Positions 44,421 to 53,104 are shown, counted from the first letter of the stretch. The stretch is 64,000 nucleotides of DNA from Stappia taiwanensis (GCF_014635285.1 NZ_BMCR01000005.1:62001-126000); one strand, 5' to 3'. Notes: generated by a model from the letters alone, not told the origin. Numbers and translations are program-made.

Positions 44421-44708
44421 TCACATGTTGCCGACGTCTTCGGGGATCTCGTAGAAGGTCGGATGCCGGTAGATCTTCGAGGCGGTCGGCTCGAACAGCA
44501 TCCCCTTCTCGGACGGGTCGGAGGCGATGATCTCCGCCGAGGGCACGACCCAGATCGACAGCCCCTCGCCGCGCCGGGTGTAGACATCGCGCGCCGCCTG
44601 CAGCGCCATTTCCGCATCCGCCGCATGCACAGAGCCGCAATGGCGGTGGGCCATGCCCGTACGCGAACGAATGAAGACTTCCCAAAGCGGGGTGGTTTTC
44701 TCGGTCAT
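44421..44708 (-). CDS. paaB: Phenylacetyl-CoA epoxidase subunit PaaB
   Basis: 95 residues from ATG 44708. Typical small PaaB sequence: PLWEVFIRSRTGMAHRHCGS, HAADAEMALQAARDVYTRR, GLSIWVVPS and KIYRHPTFYEIP. It bridges PaaA-PaaC units in the larger complex. It follows paaA after a 91-nt repeat-containing gap. Confidence 0.95.
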   Translation of the reverse strand: MTEKTTPLWEVFIRSRTGMAHRHCGSVHAADAEMALQAARDVYTRRGEGLSIWVVPSAEIIASDPSEKGMLFEPTASKIYRHPTFYEIPEDVGNM

Positions 44709-44718
44709 GTTGCTCTCC

Positions 44719-44775
44719 CTGCGGCGCCTCCGCGCCGTAAATTCACCTGCGGCGCCCTCCGCGCCGGAATTGCTG
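44719..44775. repeat. 28-bp imperfect tandem duplication between paaA and paaB
   Basis: Two adjacent copies begin CTGCGGCGCC and continue (C)TCCGCGCCG then an AATT-containing end (44719-44746 and 44747-44775). A third, shorter echo (CTCTGGCGCCGGA) follows. Confidence 0.65.
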
Positions 44776-44799
44776 AATTGCCTCTGGCGCCGGACGAAC

Positions 44800-45801
44800 C
44801 TATTCGGCGGCGACCTGCGCCGCCGCGCGCCGGGCGGCCCGCTTTTCCGCATGGGCCAGCGCCGCCTCGCGCACCCAGGCCCCGGCCTCATGCGCCTTCT
44901 GCCGCGCGCTCAGCCGTTCCCGGTTGCACGGGCCATCGCCGGCGATCACCCGGGAGAACTCGTCCCAGTCGATCTCGCCGAAGGTCCAGTGGCCGCTCTC
45001 CGCATCGAAGGCGAGCTTGTCGTCCGGGATCGTCAGCCCGAGGAAATGCGCCTGCGGCACGGTGGCATCGACGAATTTCTGCCGCAGCTCGTCATTGGTG
45101 AAGCGCTTGATCTTCCAGGCCATCGACTGCGCGGAATGGGTGGAGTGGGTGTCGGAGGGACCGAACATCATCAGCGACGGCCACCACCAGCGGTCAAGCG
45201 CGTCCTGCACCATCGCCTTCTGCTCCTCGGAGGAGCGGCACATCTCCAAAAGCAGCTCGTAGCCCTGGCGCTGGTGGAAGCTCTCCTCCTTGCACACCCG
45301 GATCATCGCCCGCGCATACGGCCCGAAGGAACAGCGGCACAGAGGGATCTGGTTCATGATCGCCGCGCCGTCGACCAGCCAGCCAATGGCCCCGATATCG
45401 GCCCAGGTCAGGGTCGGATAGTTGAAGATGGAGGAGTATTTCGCCCGCCCCGACAGGAGCTGCTCGGTCAGCTCCTCGCGCGAGACGCCAAGGGTTTCGG
45501 CCGCCGAATAGAGATAGAGCCCGTGCCCGCCCTCGTCCTGCACCTTGGCCAGCAGCGCCGCCTTGCGCTTCAGGGTCGGTGCGCGGGTGATCCAGTTACC
45601 CTCCGGCAACATGCCGACGATCTCCGAATGGGCATGCTGGGAAATCTGCCGCACCAATGTCTTGCGATAGGCCGCCGGCATCCAGTCGTTCGGCTCGATC
45701 TTCTCTTCCGCATCGATCCGCGCCTGAAACGCGGCAAGACGCTCCGCATCCTCCGGTGCGGATGTCTCGGTCTCACGCGCATTGAGTGCCTGGGTGTACA
45801 T
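44800..45801 (-). CDS. paaA: Phenylacetyl-CoA 1,2-epoxidase catalytic subunit
   Basis: 333 residues from ATG 45801 with AGGAAGAG upstream. Ferritin-like diiron protein with PaaA-specific segments: [40 protein letters not shown] (Glu and His metal ligands), [15 protein letters not shown] (second Glu/His pair) and [14 protein letters not shown]. Inserts one oxygen atom into phenylacetyl-CoA. First gene of paaABCDE, with its own promoter at 45870-45899. Confidence 0.96.
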   Translation of the reverse strand: MYTQALNARETETSAPEDAERLAAFQARIDAEEKIEPNDWMPAAYRKTLVRQISQHAHSEIVGMLPEGNWITRAPTLKRKAALLAKVQDEGGHGLYLYSAAETLGVSREELTEQLLSGRAKYSSIFNYPTLTWADIGAIGWLVDGAAIMNQIPLCRCSFGPYARAMIRVCKEESFHQRQGYELLLEMCRSSEEQKAMVQDALDRWWWPSLMMFGPSDTHSTHSAQSMAWKIKRFTNDELRQKFVDATVPQAHFLGLTIPDDKLAFDAESGHWTFGEIDWDEFSRVIAGDGPCNRERLSARQKAHEAGAWVREAALAHAEKRAARRAAAQVAAE

Positions 45802-45869
45802 CTTGGCTCTTCCTCCTCGACCCCGCCTCACCACGGTCGCTCCCCGCCTGCCGGGCGGTGTCTGGAATG

Positions 45870-45899
45870 ATTATAAGTGACGATAATTTTATTCTTCAA
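45870..45899 (-). promoter_or_regulatory. Sigma70-type promoter of paaABCDE with overlapping inverted repeat
   Basis: On the minus strand TTGAAG (45894-45899) and TATAAT (45870-45875) are separated by 18 nt, about 70 nt upstream of paaA. ATTAT (45870-45874) and ATAAT (45883-45887) form an inverted repeat over the -10, a plausible PaaX or other repressor site. The GTGAC (45877-45881) and GTCAC (45909-45913) pair flanks the -35. Confidence 0.6.
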
Positions 45900-45957
45900 G
45901 CATTTTTTGTCACACATTGCGCCGCAATGCGGCAAGCGCTTGAAGACAAAAGGAGCT

Positions 45958-46902
45958 TCAGTCGGGAAATCGGTCGAAGTAGCTGGCGTCCGGCGCCGGC
46001 AGGGCGCCATCGCGGCACAGTGCCCGCTGGGACAGCCACTCATCGGAGGCCGGCAACAGCAGCCGGTAGAGCCGGGCACACAGCGCATTGGCGGCCAGCC
46101 CCGGCCAGTCCCCCGGCAGAAGCTCCGGCGACAGCGCGGGATCGCGCAGGATCAGCCGCCGATAGGCATGGATCAGGAGAAGCCGCGCCACCATCGCCTG
46201 TTCGCCCACCACCGGCGGCGCGCTTTCCAGCGCCTCGGCCAGCGGTGTGAAGCCCTCGATGAACTGATGATAGCGCCGGGCCAGCGGCGCCAGATCGAAG
46301 GCCCGCTCCACCAGCTCCCGGCGCGGCCCGCTGAGGATATCGGCGGCCAGCACCGTGCAGCGCGCCGCCCCCTCCCCGGCAAGCGGCGGGCTGACATCGG
46401 TTCCCAGCAGCACGCCGGGCGCAAGCTGGCCATAGCCGGATTTGAGCGCCGCATCGCGCAAGCCCCCGCGCGGATCGCCATCGGGCAGGCAGACGATGCG
46501 CAGCCGCGAGGCCGAGGACTGCCTCGGAGTGGCATAGACCCGGGCAATCGCCGGGCCGAACGCCTCGCGCCCGGCCCCCGACAGCGCGTAGTAGCTGAGC
46601 CGCCCGACCCGAGTGCGCTCCAGCCAGCCATCGCGCGCCAGCCGCGACAGCGCCGCCCGCACGGCGGCCGCGTCGACCCCCATGGCGCCGAGCAGTTCCG
46701 AGACCGTGCCGGCCCAGACCTCGCCGCCGCGCGGGGCGATAGCATCTCCGAAGAAGGTGATGATGAGCGACCAGACCCGCAGCGGCTGGGCGTCATGCAG
46801 CCGGTCGAGCAGCACCGCGAGCGCAGCTTCCGCCGCCCCGTGGTCGCTACCCCGCTCCGCGCAAGAGGGCGCGGCCGCCTCGCCCGACTGGCTCTCGCTC
46901 AT
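45958..46902 (-). CDS. paaX: Phenylacetate operon repressor PaaX
   Basis: About 314 residues from ATG 46902 (a TTG eight codons upstream is possible). N-terminal winged-helix domain typical of PaaX (LRVWSLIITFFGDAIAPRGG, VRAALSRLARDGWLERTRVG), middle domain, and the PaaX C-terminal domain (LILRDPALSPELLPGDWPG). PaaX proteins repress paa genes until phenylacetyl-CoA binds. It lies upstream of paaABCDE on the same strand with a 156-nt gap holding the promoter. A second phenylacetate regulator gene, the TetR gene, lies 14 kb away. Confidence 0.93.
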   Translation of the reverse strand: MSESQSGEAAAPSCAERGSDHGAAEAALAVLLDRLHDAQPLRVWSLIITFFGDAIAPRGGEVWAGTVSELLGAMGVDAAAVRAALSRLARDGWLERTRVGRLSYYALSGAGREAFGPAIARVYATPRQSSASRLRIVCLPDGDPRGGLRDAALKSGYGQLAPGVLLGTDVSPPLAGEGAARCTVLAADILSGPRRELVERAFDLAPLARRYHQFIEGFTPLAEALESAPPVVGEQAMVARLLLIHAYRRLILRDPALSPELLPGDWPGLAANALCARLYRLLLPASDEWLSQRALCRDGALPAPDASYFDRFPD

Positions 46903-47000
46903 GCCACTGCTTCCCGTTGCCGGCAAAAGGATCTCCGGCCCATTAAGCAGATTGACACAAGCCTTGAAACAGCAAAAACGCCCCTCGATCCGGAACGCCG

Positions 47001-47414
47001 CTACCTGTCCCCATCCGGCTTGCGGCCACCGGCGGCAACCCGCGCCGGAACCAGCGCCTGACGCGGCATCAGCCAGCGCAGCGACCCCTGCCGGCGCTTC
47101 GACCCGCCTGCATCGTCATCCTTGGCAGTCGGCAGCGCCATGACCGCCGCGCCCATTGCCGCCGAACACAAGGTGATCATCAGCCCGAACAGCAGAACGA
47201 GAATCGGCACCAGCGGCTCCTGGGAATTGAGAATCAGGCTGCGCAGGTTGCCGGTGTCGAACCACAGCAGGCCGCCCAGCACCATTACCGAGACGAAGGC
47301 GCCGATCAGCCAGTTGATCGCCAGCATGCGGAACAACGGCAGGCGCCACAGGCCCCGCACTCCAGAGCCTGCCTCGAACACCGTGTCGTCCTTGCGCGAA
47401 TTATCAATGCTCAT
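47001..47414 (-). CDS. Small two-helix membrane protein of unknown function
   Basis: 137 residues from ATG 47414. Two clear membrane segments: LAINWLIGAFVSVMVLGGLL and PILVLLFGLMITLCSAAMGA, with a polar, basic C-terminus (GGSKRRQGS, ARVAAGGRKPDG). I do not recognise the family. It is on the same strand as paaX, about 100 nt upstream, so the two may be cotranscribed. Codon use looks native. Confidence 0.7.
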   Translation of the reverse strand: MSIDNSRKDDTVFEAGSGVRGLWRLPLFRMLAINWLIGAFVSVMVLGGLLWFDTGNLRSLILNSQEPLVPILVLLFGLMITLCSAAMGAAVMALPTAKDDDAGGSKRRQGSLRWLMPRQALVPARVAAGGRKPDGDR

Positions 47415-47597
47415 GCGCTCTCCGCCCATTTTTGCCGGGGGCCACGGACCAGGGCCGCGACCTCCTCCAGAATGACCGCTCCGGCGGCTCTTGTCCACGC
47501 GTCGGATCGGCGCAGGCCAGCGCCCAGCCAGGACCCCAGCCGGTTGCAAACTTGAAATTCCCCAACGTCAAGTCTTGCAGATGACATATGGCGCGCT

Positions 47598-47630
47598 TAT
47601 ATTGGCCAGCAATATATCAAACCGATATAT
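47598..47630. promoter_or_regulatory. Double overlapping operator upstream of the PadR-RND operon
   Basis: Two perfect inverted repeats with identical geometry overlap: TATATTG-N5-CAATATA (47598-47616) and ATATATC-N5-GATATAT (47612-47630). They lie in a very AT-rich segment 60-115 nt upstream of the PadR gene. They probably bind PadR dimers side by side (inference). Confidence 0.6.
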
Positions 47631-47690
47631 AGAGATTTACGAACATACAAATCAAAGCCAGCACCCGCGCCCGGCAGGGGTGGCGGTCAA

Positions 47691-48263
47691 GTGGCGGAGA
47701 CAAGAGCGATCATGAGCGTCAGAACCCTGTGCCTCGCCATTCTCAACTTCGAGGACGCGACCGGATACGAGATCCGCAAACAGTCGACGGAGGGCAAGTA
47801 TCGTTATTTTTTCGACGCCAGCTACGGCTCGATCTACCCGACGCTGGCGCGGCTGGAAGCGGAAGGGCTGGTCACCGTGCGCGAGGAAGCGCAAAGCGGC
47901 AAACCCTCCCGCAAGGTCTATTCGATCACGCCGGCGGGCCGGGCCGCCTTCATTGCCGCCCTCGGCGAACCGGTGGCGCGCGACACCTTTCGTTCCCCCT
48001 TTCTGCTGGTGGCCATGTGCGCCGATCAGGTCGGCGTGGACGTCATCCGCAATGCCATAGACGCGCGGCTCGGGTACCTGCGCGAGGAACTCGACCTGAT
48101 GGAGAGCATGCAAGGGGACTGCCCGAACGAGGCGACCCGCTTCACCCTCGACTATGGGCGCACCTGTGTCGCCCATGACATTGCCTTTCTCGAAAGCAAC
48201 AGGGCGCGGCTGGAGGAAATTGCCGCCAGCCCGACCAGAGATCTGCCCCAGGCAGCCGAGTAG
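47691..48263 (+). CDS. PadR-family transcriptional regulator
   Basis: 190 residues from GTG 47691, or 183 from ATG 47712; the start is uncertain. PadR winged helix: LCLAILNFEDATGYEIRKQ, FDASYGSIYPTLARLEAEGL and SGKPSRKVYSITPAGRAAF, followed by a C-terminal dimerisation helix domain. It lies directly before the efflux genes (60-nt gap) on the same strand, so it is likely an autoregulated repressor of the pump. Confidence 0.9.
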   Translation: MAETRAIMSVRTLCLAILNFEDATGYEIRKQSTEGKYRYFFDASYGSIYPTLARLEAEGLVTVREEAQSGKPSRKVYSITPAGRAAFIAALGEPVARDTFRSPFLLVAMCADQVGVDVIRNAIDARLGYLREELDLMESMQGDCPNEATRFTLDYGRTCVAHDIAFLESNRARLEEIAASPTRDLPQAAE

Positions 48264-48323
48264 CCAGATGCGCAACCCACCGGCCAACGCCCCAGGCAGC
48301 GCTCAATCCGGAGCACCGACACG

Positions 48324-49427
48324 ATGAAACTGCGCTTTTCCTACTTCCTCGCCATCGGCATCCTCGCCGGTGTCGCCGGCTGGATGTGGACCGGAACCTA
48401 TATCGAGGGCGGACTGGGCGAGAACGAGGGCAGCACCCCGCCCCCGGCCGAACGCAGCCAGGCGGCCGATGCCGCCTTGTTTCGCGTCGAGGTGCGCGAG
48501 ATTTCCGCCGAGCCGCGCCGCTCGGTGCTGATCATTCGCGGCCGGACCGAGGCGGAAGCCCGGGTTCCCGTGCGCGCGGAGACCAGCGGCCGGGTTGCCG
48601 AACGGCGCGTCAGCGAAGGCCAGTTGGCCAAGGCCGGCGATGTGCTCTGCGTGCTCGACAAAGGCGCGCGCGAGGCCAAGGTGGCCGAGGCAAGAGCCCT
48701 GCTCGCCCAGGCCCGGCTCGATCACACCGCCGTCACCCAGCTCAACGAAAAGGGCTTTGCCGCCCAGACCCGGGTTGCCGCGCTCAAGGCGGCGATGGAT
48801 GCCGCCGCCGCCAAGCTGGAGGAGCAGGAGCTGGAGCTGTCGCGCACGATCATCCACGCGCCGATCACCGGCGTCGTCGAAAGCCCAATGGCGGAAACCG
48901 GCACGATCCTCGCCACCGGGCAAGTCTGCGCCACCCTGATCGACGCCGACCCGATCCTCGCCATCGGCCAGGTGTCAGAACGCGACATCAACGCCCTGCG
49001 CATCGGTCAGCAGGCCGAGGTGGAGCTGGCCACCGGCGGCAGCGTGTCCGGCAAGGTCCGCTATATCGCCCCGGCGGCCGATCCGGCGACCCGCACCTTC
49101 CGGGTGGAGATCGAGGTCCCGAACACTGACGGCCGCGTGCGTGACGGCATCACCGCCACCGCCCGCGTGCCGCTGCTCGAACAGCGCGCCCACCGCATCA
49201 GCTCCGGCATCCTGACCCTCAACGACGCGGGCACCGTCGGCGTGCGCGCGGTCGGGCCGGACAACACGGTCAGCTTCTATCCGACCCAAATTCTCGGCGG
49301 CGACACGGACGGCATCTGGGTGGGCGGTCTGCCCGAGACCCTTCGCGTGATTGTCGTCGGTCAGGACTATGTGATTGAGGGGCAGACCGTCGAACCGGTC
49401 GTGAAGATGGCGGAGGCCACCCAATGA
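48324..49427 (+). CDS. RND efflux periplasmic adaptor (membrane fusion protein)
   Basis: 367 residues. N-terminal membrane anchor (YFLAIGILAGVAGWMW), then the biotinyl-lipoyl half motifs (VPVRAETSGRVAERRVSEGQ with one residue pattern of HlyD proteins; IIHAPITGVVESPMAETGT). A helical hairpin (KVAEARALLAQARLDHTAV) and beta-barrel domain (GGSVSGKVRYIAPAADPATR) follow. It links the inner-membrane pump to an outer-membrane channel, which is not encoded here. Overlaps the pump gene by 4 nt. Confidence 0.93.
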   Translation: MKLRFSYFLAIGILAGVAGWMWTGTYIEGGLGENEGSTPPPAERSQAADAALFRVEVREISAEPRRSVLIIRGRTEAEARVPVRAETSGRVAERRVSEGQLAKAGDVLCVLDKGAREAKVAEARALLAQARLDHTAVTQLNEKGFAAQTRVAALKAAMDAAAAKLEEQELELSRTIIHAPITGVVESPMAETGTILATGQVCATLIDADPILAIGQVSERDINALRIGQQAEVELATGGSVSGKVRYIAPAADPATRTFRVEIEVPNTDGRVRDGITATARVPLLEQRAHRISSGILTLNDAGTVGVRAVGPDNTVSFYPTQILGGDTDGIWVGGLPETLRVIVVGQDYVIEGQTVEPVVKMAEATQ

Positions 49428-52400
49428 TCTCCATGCTTGAATCCGCGCTGCGCCGGCCGCGCACCGTCCTCACATTGATGCTGGTGATGGTGGTGGCCGG
49501 GGTGCTGTCCTACATCGCCATCCCCAAGGAGGCCGACCCGGACATCGACATTCCGGTGTTCTACGTCTCCATCACCCAGCAGGGCATTTCGCCGGAAGAC
49601 GCGGAACGGCTGCTCGCCCGGCCGATGGAAACCGCCCTGCGCGGTCTCGACGGGCTGAAGGAAATCACCACCATCTCGGCGGAAAGCCATGTCAGCGTCT
49701 TGCTGGAATTCGACATCAGCTTCGACAAGGACAAGGCGCTCGCCGATGTGCGCGACAAGGTCGACCAGGCCAAGGCGAAACTGCCGGACGAAGCCGAGGA
49801 ACCGACCATCATCGAGACCAACTTATCCCTGCAGCCGACCATCTATGTCGCTCTGTCCGGCGCGGTGCCCGAACGCACGCTCTACCGCCATGCGCGGCGG
49901 CTGAAGGACCAGATCGAGGCGATCCCGACCGTGCTGGAGGCCAATCTCTCCGGCCACCGGGAGGAGATGCTCGAAGTCATCATCGATTCCATGAAGCTGG
50001 AATCCTATCAGGTGACCCAGCAGGAACTCCTGACCTCGCTGACCCAGAACAACCAGCTGGTGCCCGCCGGCTTCCTCGACAACGGCCAGGGCCGGTTCAA
50101 CGTCAAGGTGCCCGGCCTCGTCGAAAACGCGGTGGATGTCTACAACCTGCCGGTCAAGCAGAGCGGCGAAGGGGTGGTCACCCTCGGCGACATCGCCGAG
50201 ATCCGCCGCACCTTCAAGGACCCGGAGACCTTCACCCGAGTCAACGGCCAGCCGGCGATCACCATCAACGTGGTTAAGCGCAAGGGCACCAACATCGTCG
50301 AGAACAACGCGGCGGTGCGCCAGGTGGTCGAGGAGGCAACCGCAAACTGGCCGGCGCCGATCCGCATCGACTACCTGCTCGACAAGTCGCGCAGCATCTT
50401 CGAGATCCTCGGCTCGCTGCAATCCTCAATCATGACGGCGATCTTCCTGGTGATGATCCTTGTCATCTGGGCACTGGGACCGAAGTCGGCGCTGCTCGTC
50501 GGCATCGCCATTCCCACCTCCTTCATGGTCGGCTTCCTGATCCTTTCGACCATCGGCATGACCGTGAACACCATGGTGATGTTCGGCCTGGTGCTGACCG
50601 TCGGCATGCTGGTCGATGGCGCCATCGTCATGGTGGAATACGCCGACCGCAAGATCGCCGAGGGCATGCCCACGCAGGAGGCCTATATCCGGGCCTCCAA
50701 GCTGATGTTCTGGCCGATCGTCTCCTCCACGGCGACGACGCTCGCCGCCTTCCTGCCGATGCTGTTGTGGCCCGGTGTCGCCGGGGAGTTCATGAGCTAC
50801 CTGCCGATCATGGTGATCATCGTGCTCAGCGCCTCGCTCTTGACCGCGCTGGTGTTCCTGCCGGCGACCGGTGCCGCCCTCTCCAGCCTGATCACCGTGC
50901 TCGGGCGTCACGCCAGTCTTGTGACGAGCGCCCTGGTCGGCATCGGCGCCGCACTCGCCCTCTCGGCTCTGCCGGTACTGGCCGCGCTGCCCATCATCGC
51001 GAAGCTGCCACTGTTGCTCCTGGCCGCTGTGCTCATCGGCGCGGCGGTTCACCGTCCCTTGCGCCCGCTGGTCGCCCGCTTGCGCGCCCGCTCCCGCCAG
51101 ATGGCGGAGGAGGAACGCAAGGCGGCGCAACTGCTGTCCGCCGGCGAGCATTTCGAGCCCGCCAAGGTCAAGGGCGCAACCGGCGCCTATGTGCGGATGC
51201 TCAGCTTCTGCGCTGGCACGCCGCTCGGCAACGTGATCACGCTGGCCAGCGTCGCCATCATCGCCGCCGGCATCACCGTTTATTTTCTGCAGCACAATCA
51301 GGGCAGAGAGTTCTTCATCGAGGACGAACCGGAAGCGGCCATCGTCCTTGTCTCCGGACGCGGCAATTTCTCCGTGCATGAGGCACTGGGGATCGTCGGC
51401 GCGGTGGAGCGGGAGGTGCTCGCCGTCCCCGGCATCGAGAACGTGGTGATGGCCGTCACCTCCGCCGGCGGCTCGACCGGCGGTGGTCTGATCGGCGGCG
51501 GCCAGGACAAGCCCGCCGACGTGATCGGCGAGTTGAACATCGAGCTGGCCGATTATTGCTGCCGCCGCAAGGCCGAGGAGATCTTCACCGAGATCCGGCA
51601 GCGCACCGCCATGCTTCCCGGCATCAAGGTGGAGGTGCGCAAGATCGAGGGCGGTCCGCCCACCGGCAAGGATGTGCGCCTGCAGGTCACCTCCACCGAC
51701 TACGACACCCTGACGGCGGCGGTGGCCCGGGTGCGCGACCATGTGGACGAGATGGAGGGCCTGCGCGACCGCGAGGACAGCCGGCCGCTGCCGGGCATCG
51801 AGTGGCAGATCAGCATCGACCGGGAACAGGCGGGCCGCTTCCAGGCCGGCATCGGCTCGGTCGGCTCCATGGTGCAGCTCGTCACCAATGGCGTGCTGAT
51901 CGGCAAGTACCGCCCAGATGACAGCGAGGACGAGGTGGATATCCGCGTCCGCCTGCCGGAGGCGGAACGCACCCTTGACCGGTTCGACAGCCTGCGCCTG
52001 CAGACCCCGCTCGGACAGGTGCCCCTGTCGAACTTCATCGACCGGGCACCGCAGCAGAAGGTGTCGTCGATCACCCGCCGCGATGGGCTTTATTCCATGG
52101 AGGTGAAGGCCAACATCATTGAAACGGAGACGGTCACCACGGCGGAGGGCGTCTCCCGACCGCTGACCCCGGATGACAAGGTGGCCGAGCTTGGCGCCTG
52201 GCTGAAGACCCAGAACTTCGGCGACAACGTCTATTTCCGCTTCCGCGGCGCCGACGAGGACCAGAAGGAATCCGGCGAGTTCCTGCAAAAGGCGATGGTC
52301 GGTTCGCTGTTCCTGATGTTCCTCATTCTGGTGACCCAGTACAACAGCTTCTACCAGACGGTCCTGACCCTCTCCACGGTGGTGATGTCGATCTTCGGCG

Positions 52401-52996
52401 TCCTGCTCGGCATGGCGCTGACGGGGCAGAAGTTCTCCATCATCATGACCGGCACCGGCGTCGTCGCGCTCGCGGGCATCGTCGTCAACAACGCCATCGT
52501 GCTGATCGACACCTACAATCGGTTCCGCCATGACGGCATCGAACCGGTGGAGGCGGTGCTGAAGACGGCGGCCCAGCGCATCCGGCCGGTGCTCCTGACC
52601 ACCGCCACCACCGTCGCCGGTCTGGTGCCGATGGCCACCCAGATCAACTTCGACTTCGCCGAGCGGGTGATCACCAAGGGCTCGATCACGGCGGTCTGGT
52701 GGGTGCAGCTGTCGACGGCGATCATCGCCGGCCTGTCCTTTGCCACCATCCTGACGTTGATCCTGATCCCCACCATGCTGGCGCTACCGACGGTCTGGAG
52801 CCGGGCCTTCGCCAGGCTGCTGCGGAAGAAGGGTGACGCGGCCACGGATGACGCCAAGGGGGCGCAGGAGGAACGCGGGACGCAGGCCGCGCCCCTGCCC
52901 GGCCCCTCCAATGTCACGGCGCTGACCGCACGGCCGGCCACCACGAAGGAGACGCCGCGCAGCGCCCCGGACACCCTGCCGCACGCGGCGGAATAA
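49424..52996 (+). CDS. RND-family efflux transporter with enlarged central loop
   Basis: 1190 residues, longer than the usual ~1030-1050. AcrB-like architecture: first helix then periplasmic EADPDIDIPVFYVSITQQG; TM4 region VGMLVDGAIVMVEYADRK; TM10 region GIVVNNAIVLIDTYNRFR. Canonical drug pumps have VDDAIV and a lysine before NAI, so two of the proton-relay positions differ. An insertion of about 60 residues near 495-555 adds two hydrophobic stretches (ALVGIGAALALSALPVLAAL and LPLLLLAAVLIGAAVHRPL) between the two halves. The ~55-residue tail is low-complexity. Substrate unknown. Confidence 0.92.
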   Translation: MISMLESALRRPRTVLTLMLVMVVAGVLSYIAIPKEADPDIDIPVFYVSITQQGISPEDAERLLARPMETALRGLDGLKEITTISAESHVSVLLEFDISFDKDKALADVRDKVDQAKAKLPDEAEEPTIIETNLSLQPTIYVALSGAVPERTLYRHARRLKDQIEAIPTVLEANLSGHREEMLEVIIDSMKLESYQVTQQELLTSLTQNNQLVPAGFLDNGQGRFNVKVPGLVENAVDVYNLPVKQSGEGVVTLGDIAEIRRTFKDPETFTRVNGQPAITINVVKRKGTNIVENNAAVRQVVEEATANWPAPIRIDYLLDKSRSIFEILGSLQSSIMTAIFLVMILVIWALGPKSALLVGIAIPTSFMVGFLILSTIGMTVNTMVMFGLVLTVGMLVDGAIVMVEYADRKIAEGMPTQEAYIRASKLMFWPIVSSTATTLAAFLPMLLWPGVAGEFMSYLPIMVIIVLSASLLTALVFLPATGAALSSLITVLGRHASLVTSALVGIGAALALSALPVLAALPIIAKLPLLLLAAVLIGAAVHRPLRPLVARLRARSRQMAEEERKAAQLLSAGEHFEPAKVKGATGAYVRMLSFCAGTPLGNVITLASVAIIAAGITVYFLQHNQGREFFIEDEPEAAIVLVSGRGNFSVHEALGIVGAVEREVLAVPGIENVVMAVTSAGGSTGGGLIGGGQDKPADVIGELNIELADYCCRRKAEEIFTEIRQRTAMLPGIKVEVRKIEGGPPTGKDVRLQVTSTDYDTLTAAVARVRDHVDEMEGLRDREDSRPLPGIEWQISIDREQAGRFQAGIGSVGSMVQLVTNGVLIGKYRPDDSEDEVDIRVRLPEAERTLDRFDSLRLQTPLGQVPLSNFIDRAPQQKVSSITRRDGLYSMEVKANIIETETVTTAEGVSRPLTPDDKVAELGAWLKTQNFGDNVYFRFRGADEDQKESGEFLQKAMVGSLFLMFLILVTQYNSFYQTVLTLSTVVMSIFGVLLGMALTGQKFSIIMTGTGVVALAGIVVNNAIVLIDTYNRFRHDGIEPVEAVLKTAAQRIRPVLLTTATTVAGLVPMATQINFDFAERVITKGSITAVWWVQLSTAIIAGLSFATILTLILIPTMLALPTVWSRAFARLLRKKGDAATDDAKGAQEERGTQAAPLPGPSNVTALTARPATTKETPRSAPDTLPHAAE

Positions 52997-53024
52997 CCGG
53001 CCGGCGCGGCACGAACGATCCGAC

Positions 53025-53064
53025 AAAAAAGAAAGGCGGCGTGGGAACCCCCGCGCCGCCTTTC
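53025..53064. terminator. Bidirectional intrinsic terminator
   Basis: Perfect 11-bp stem GAAAGGCGGCG (53031-53041) with CGCCGCCTTTC (53054-53064) between the convergent pump and pssA genes. The minus-strand read ends in TTTCTTTTTT, the plus-strand read in TTTCGTT, so it is stronger for pssA. Confidence 0.8.
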
Positions 53065-53104
53065 GTTCATTCAGGTGTATCCCGAACGGATCAGCACCAA
53101 CCCG

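Noticed and set aside
31665-44775. CRISPR or integron-type array interpretation of the short repeats near the paa genes
   Set aside because: Units differ in length and sequence between places, have no spacers, and no cas or integrase gene is present.
50426-52531. Long open frame on the minus strand opposite the RND pump
   Set aside because: Antisense shadow; the product is a His/Asp/Gln-rich nonsense composition while the plus strand encodes a clear RND protein.
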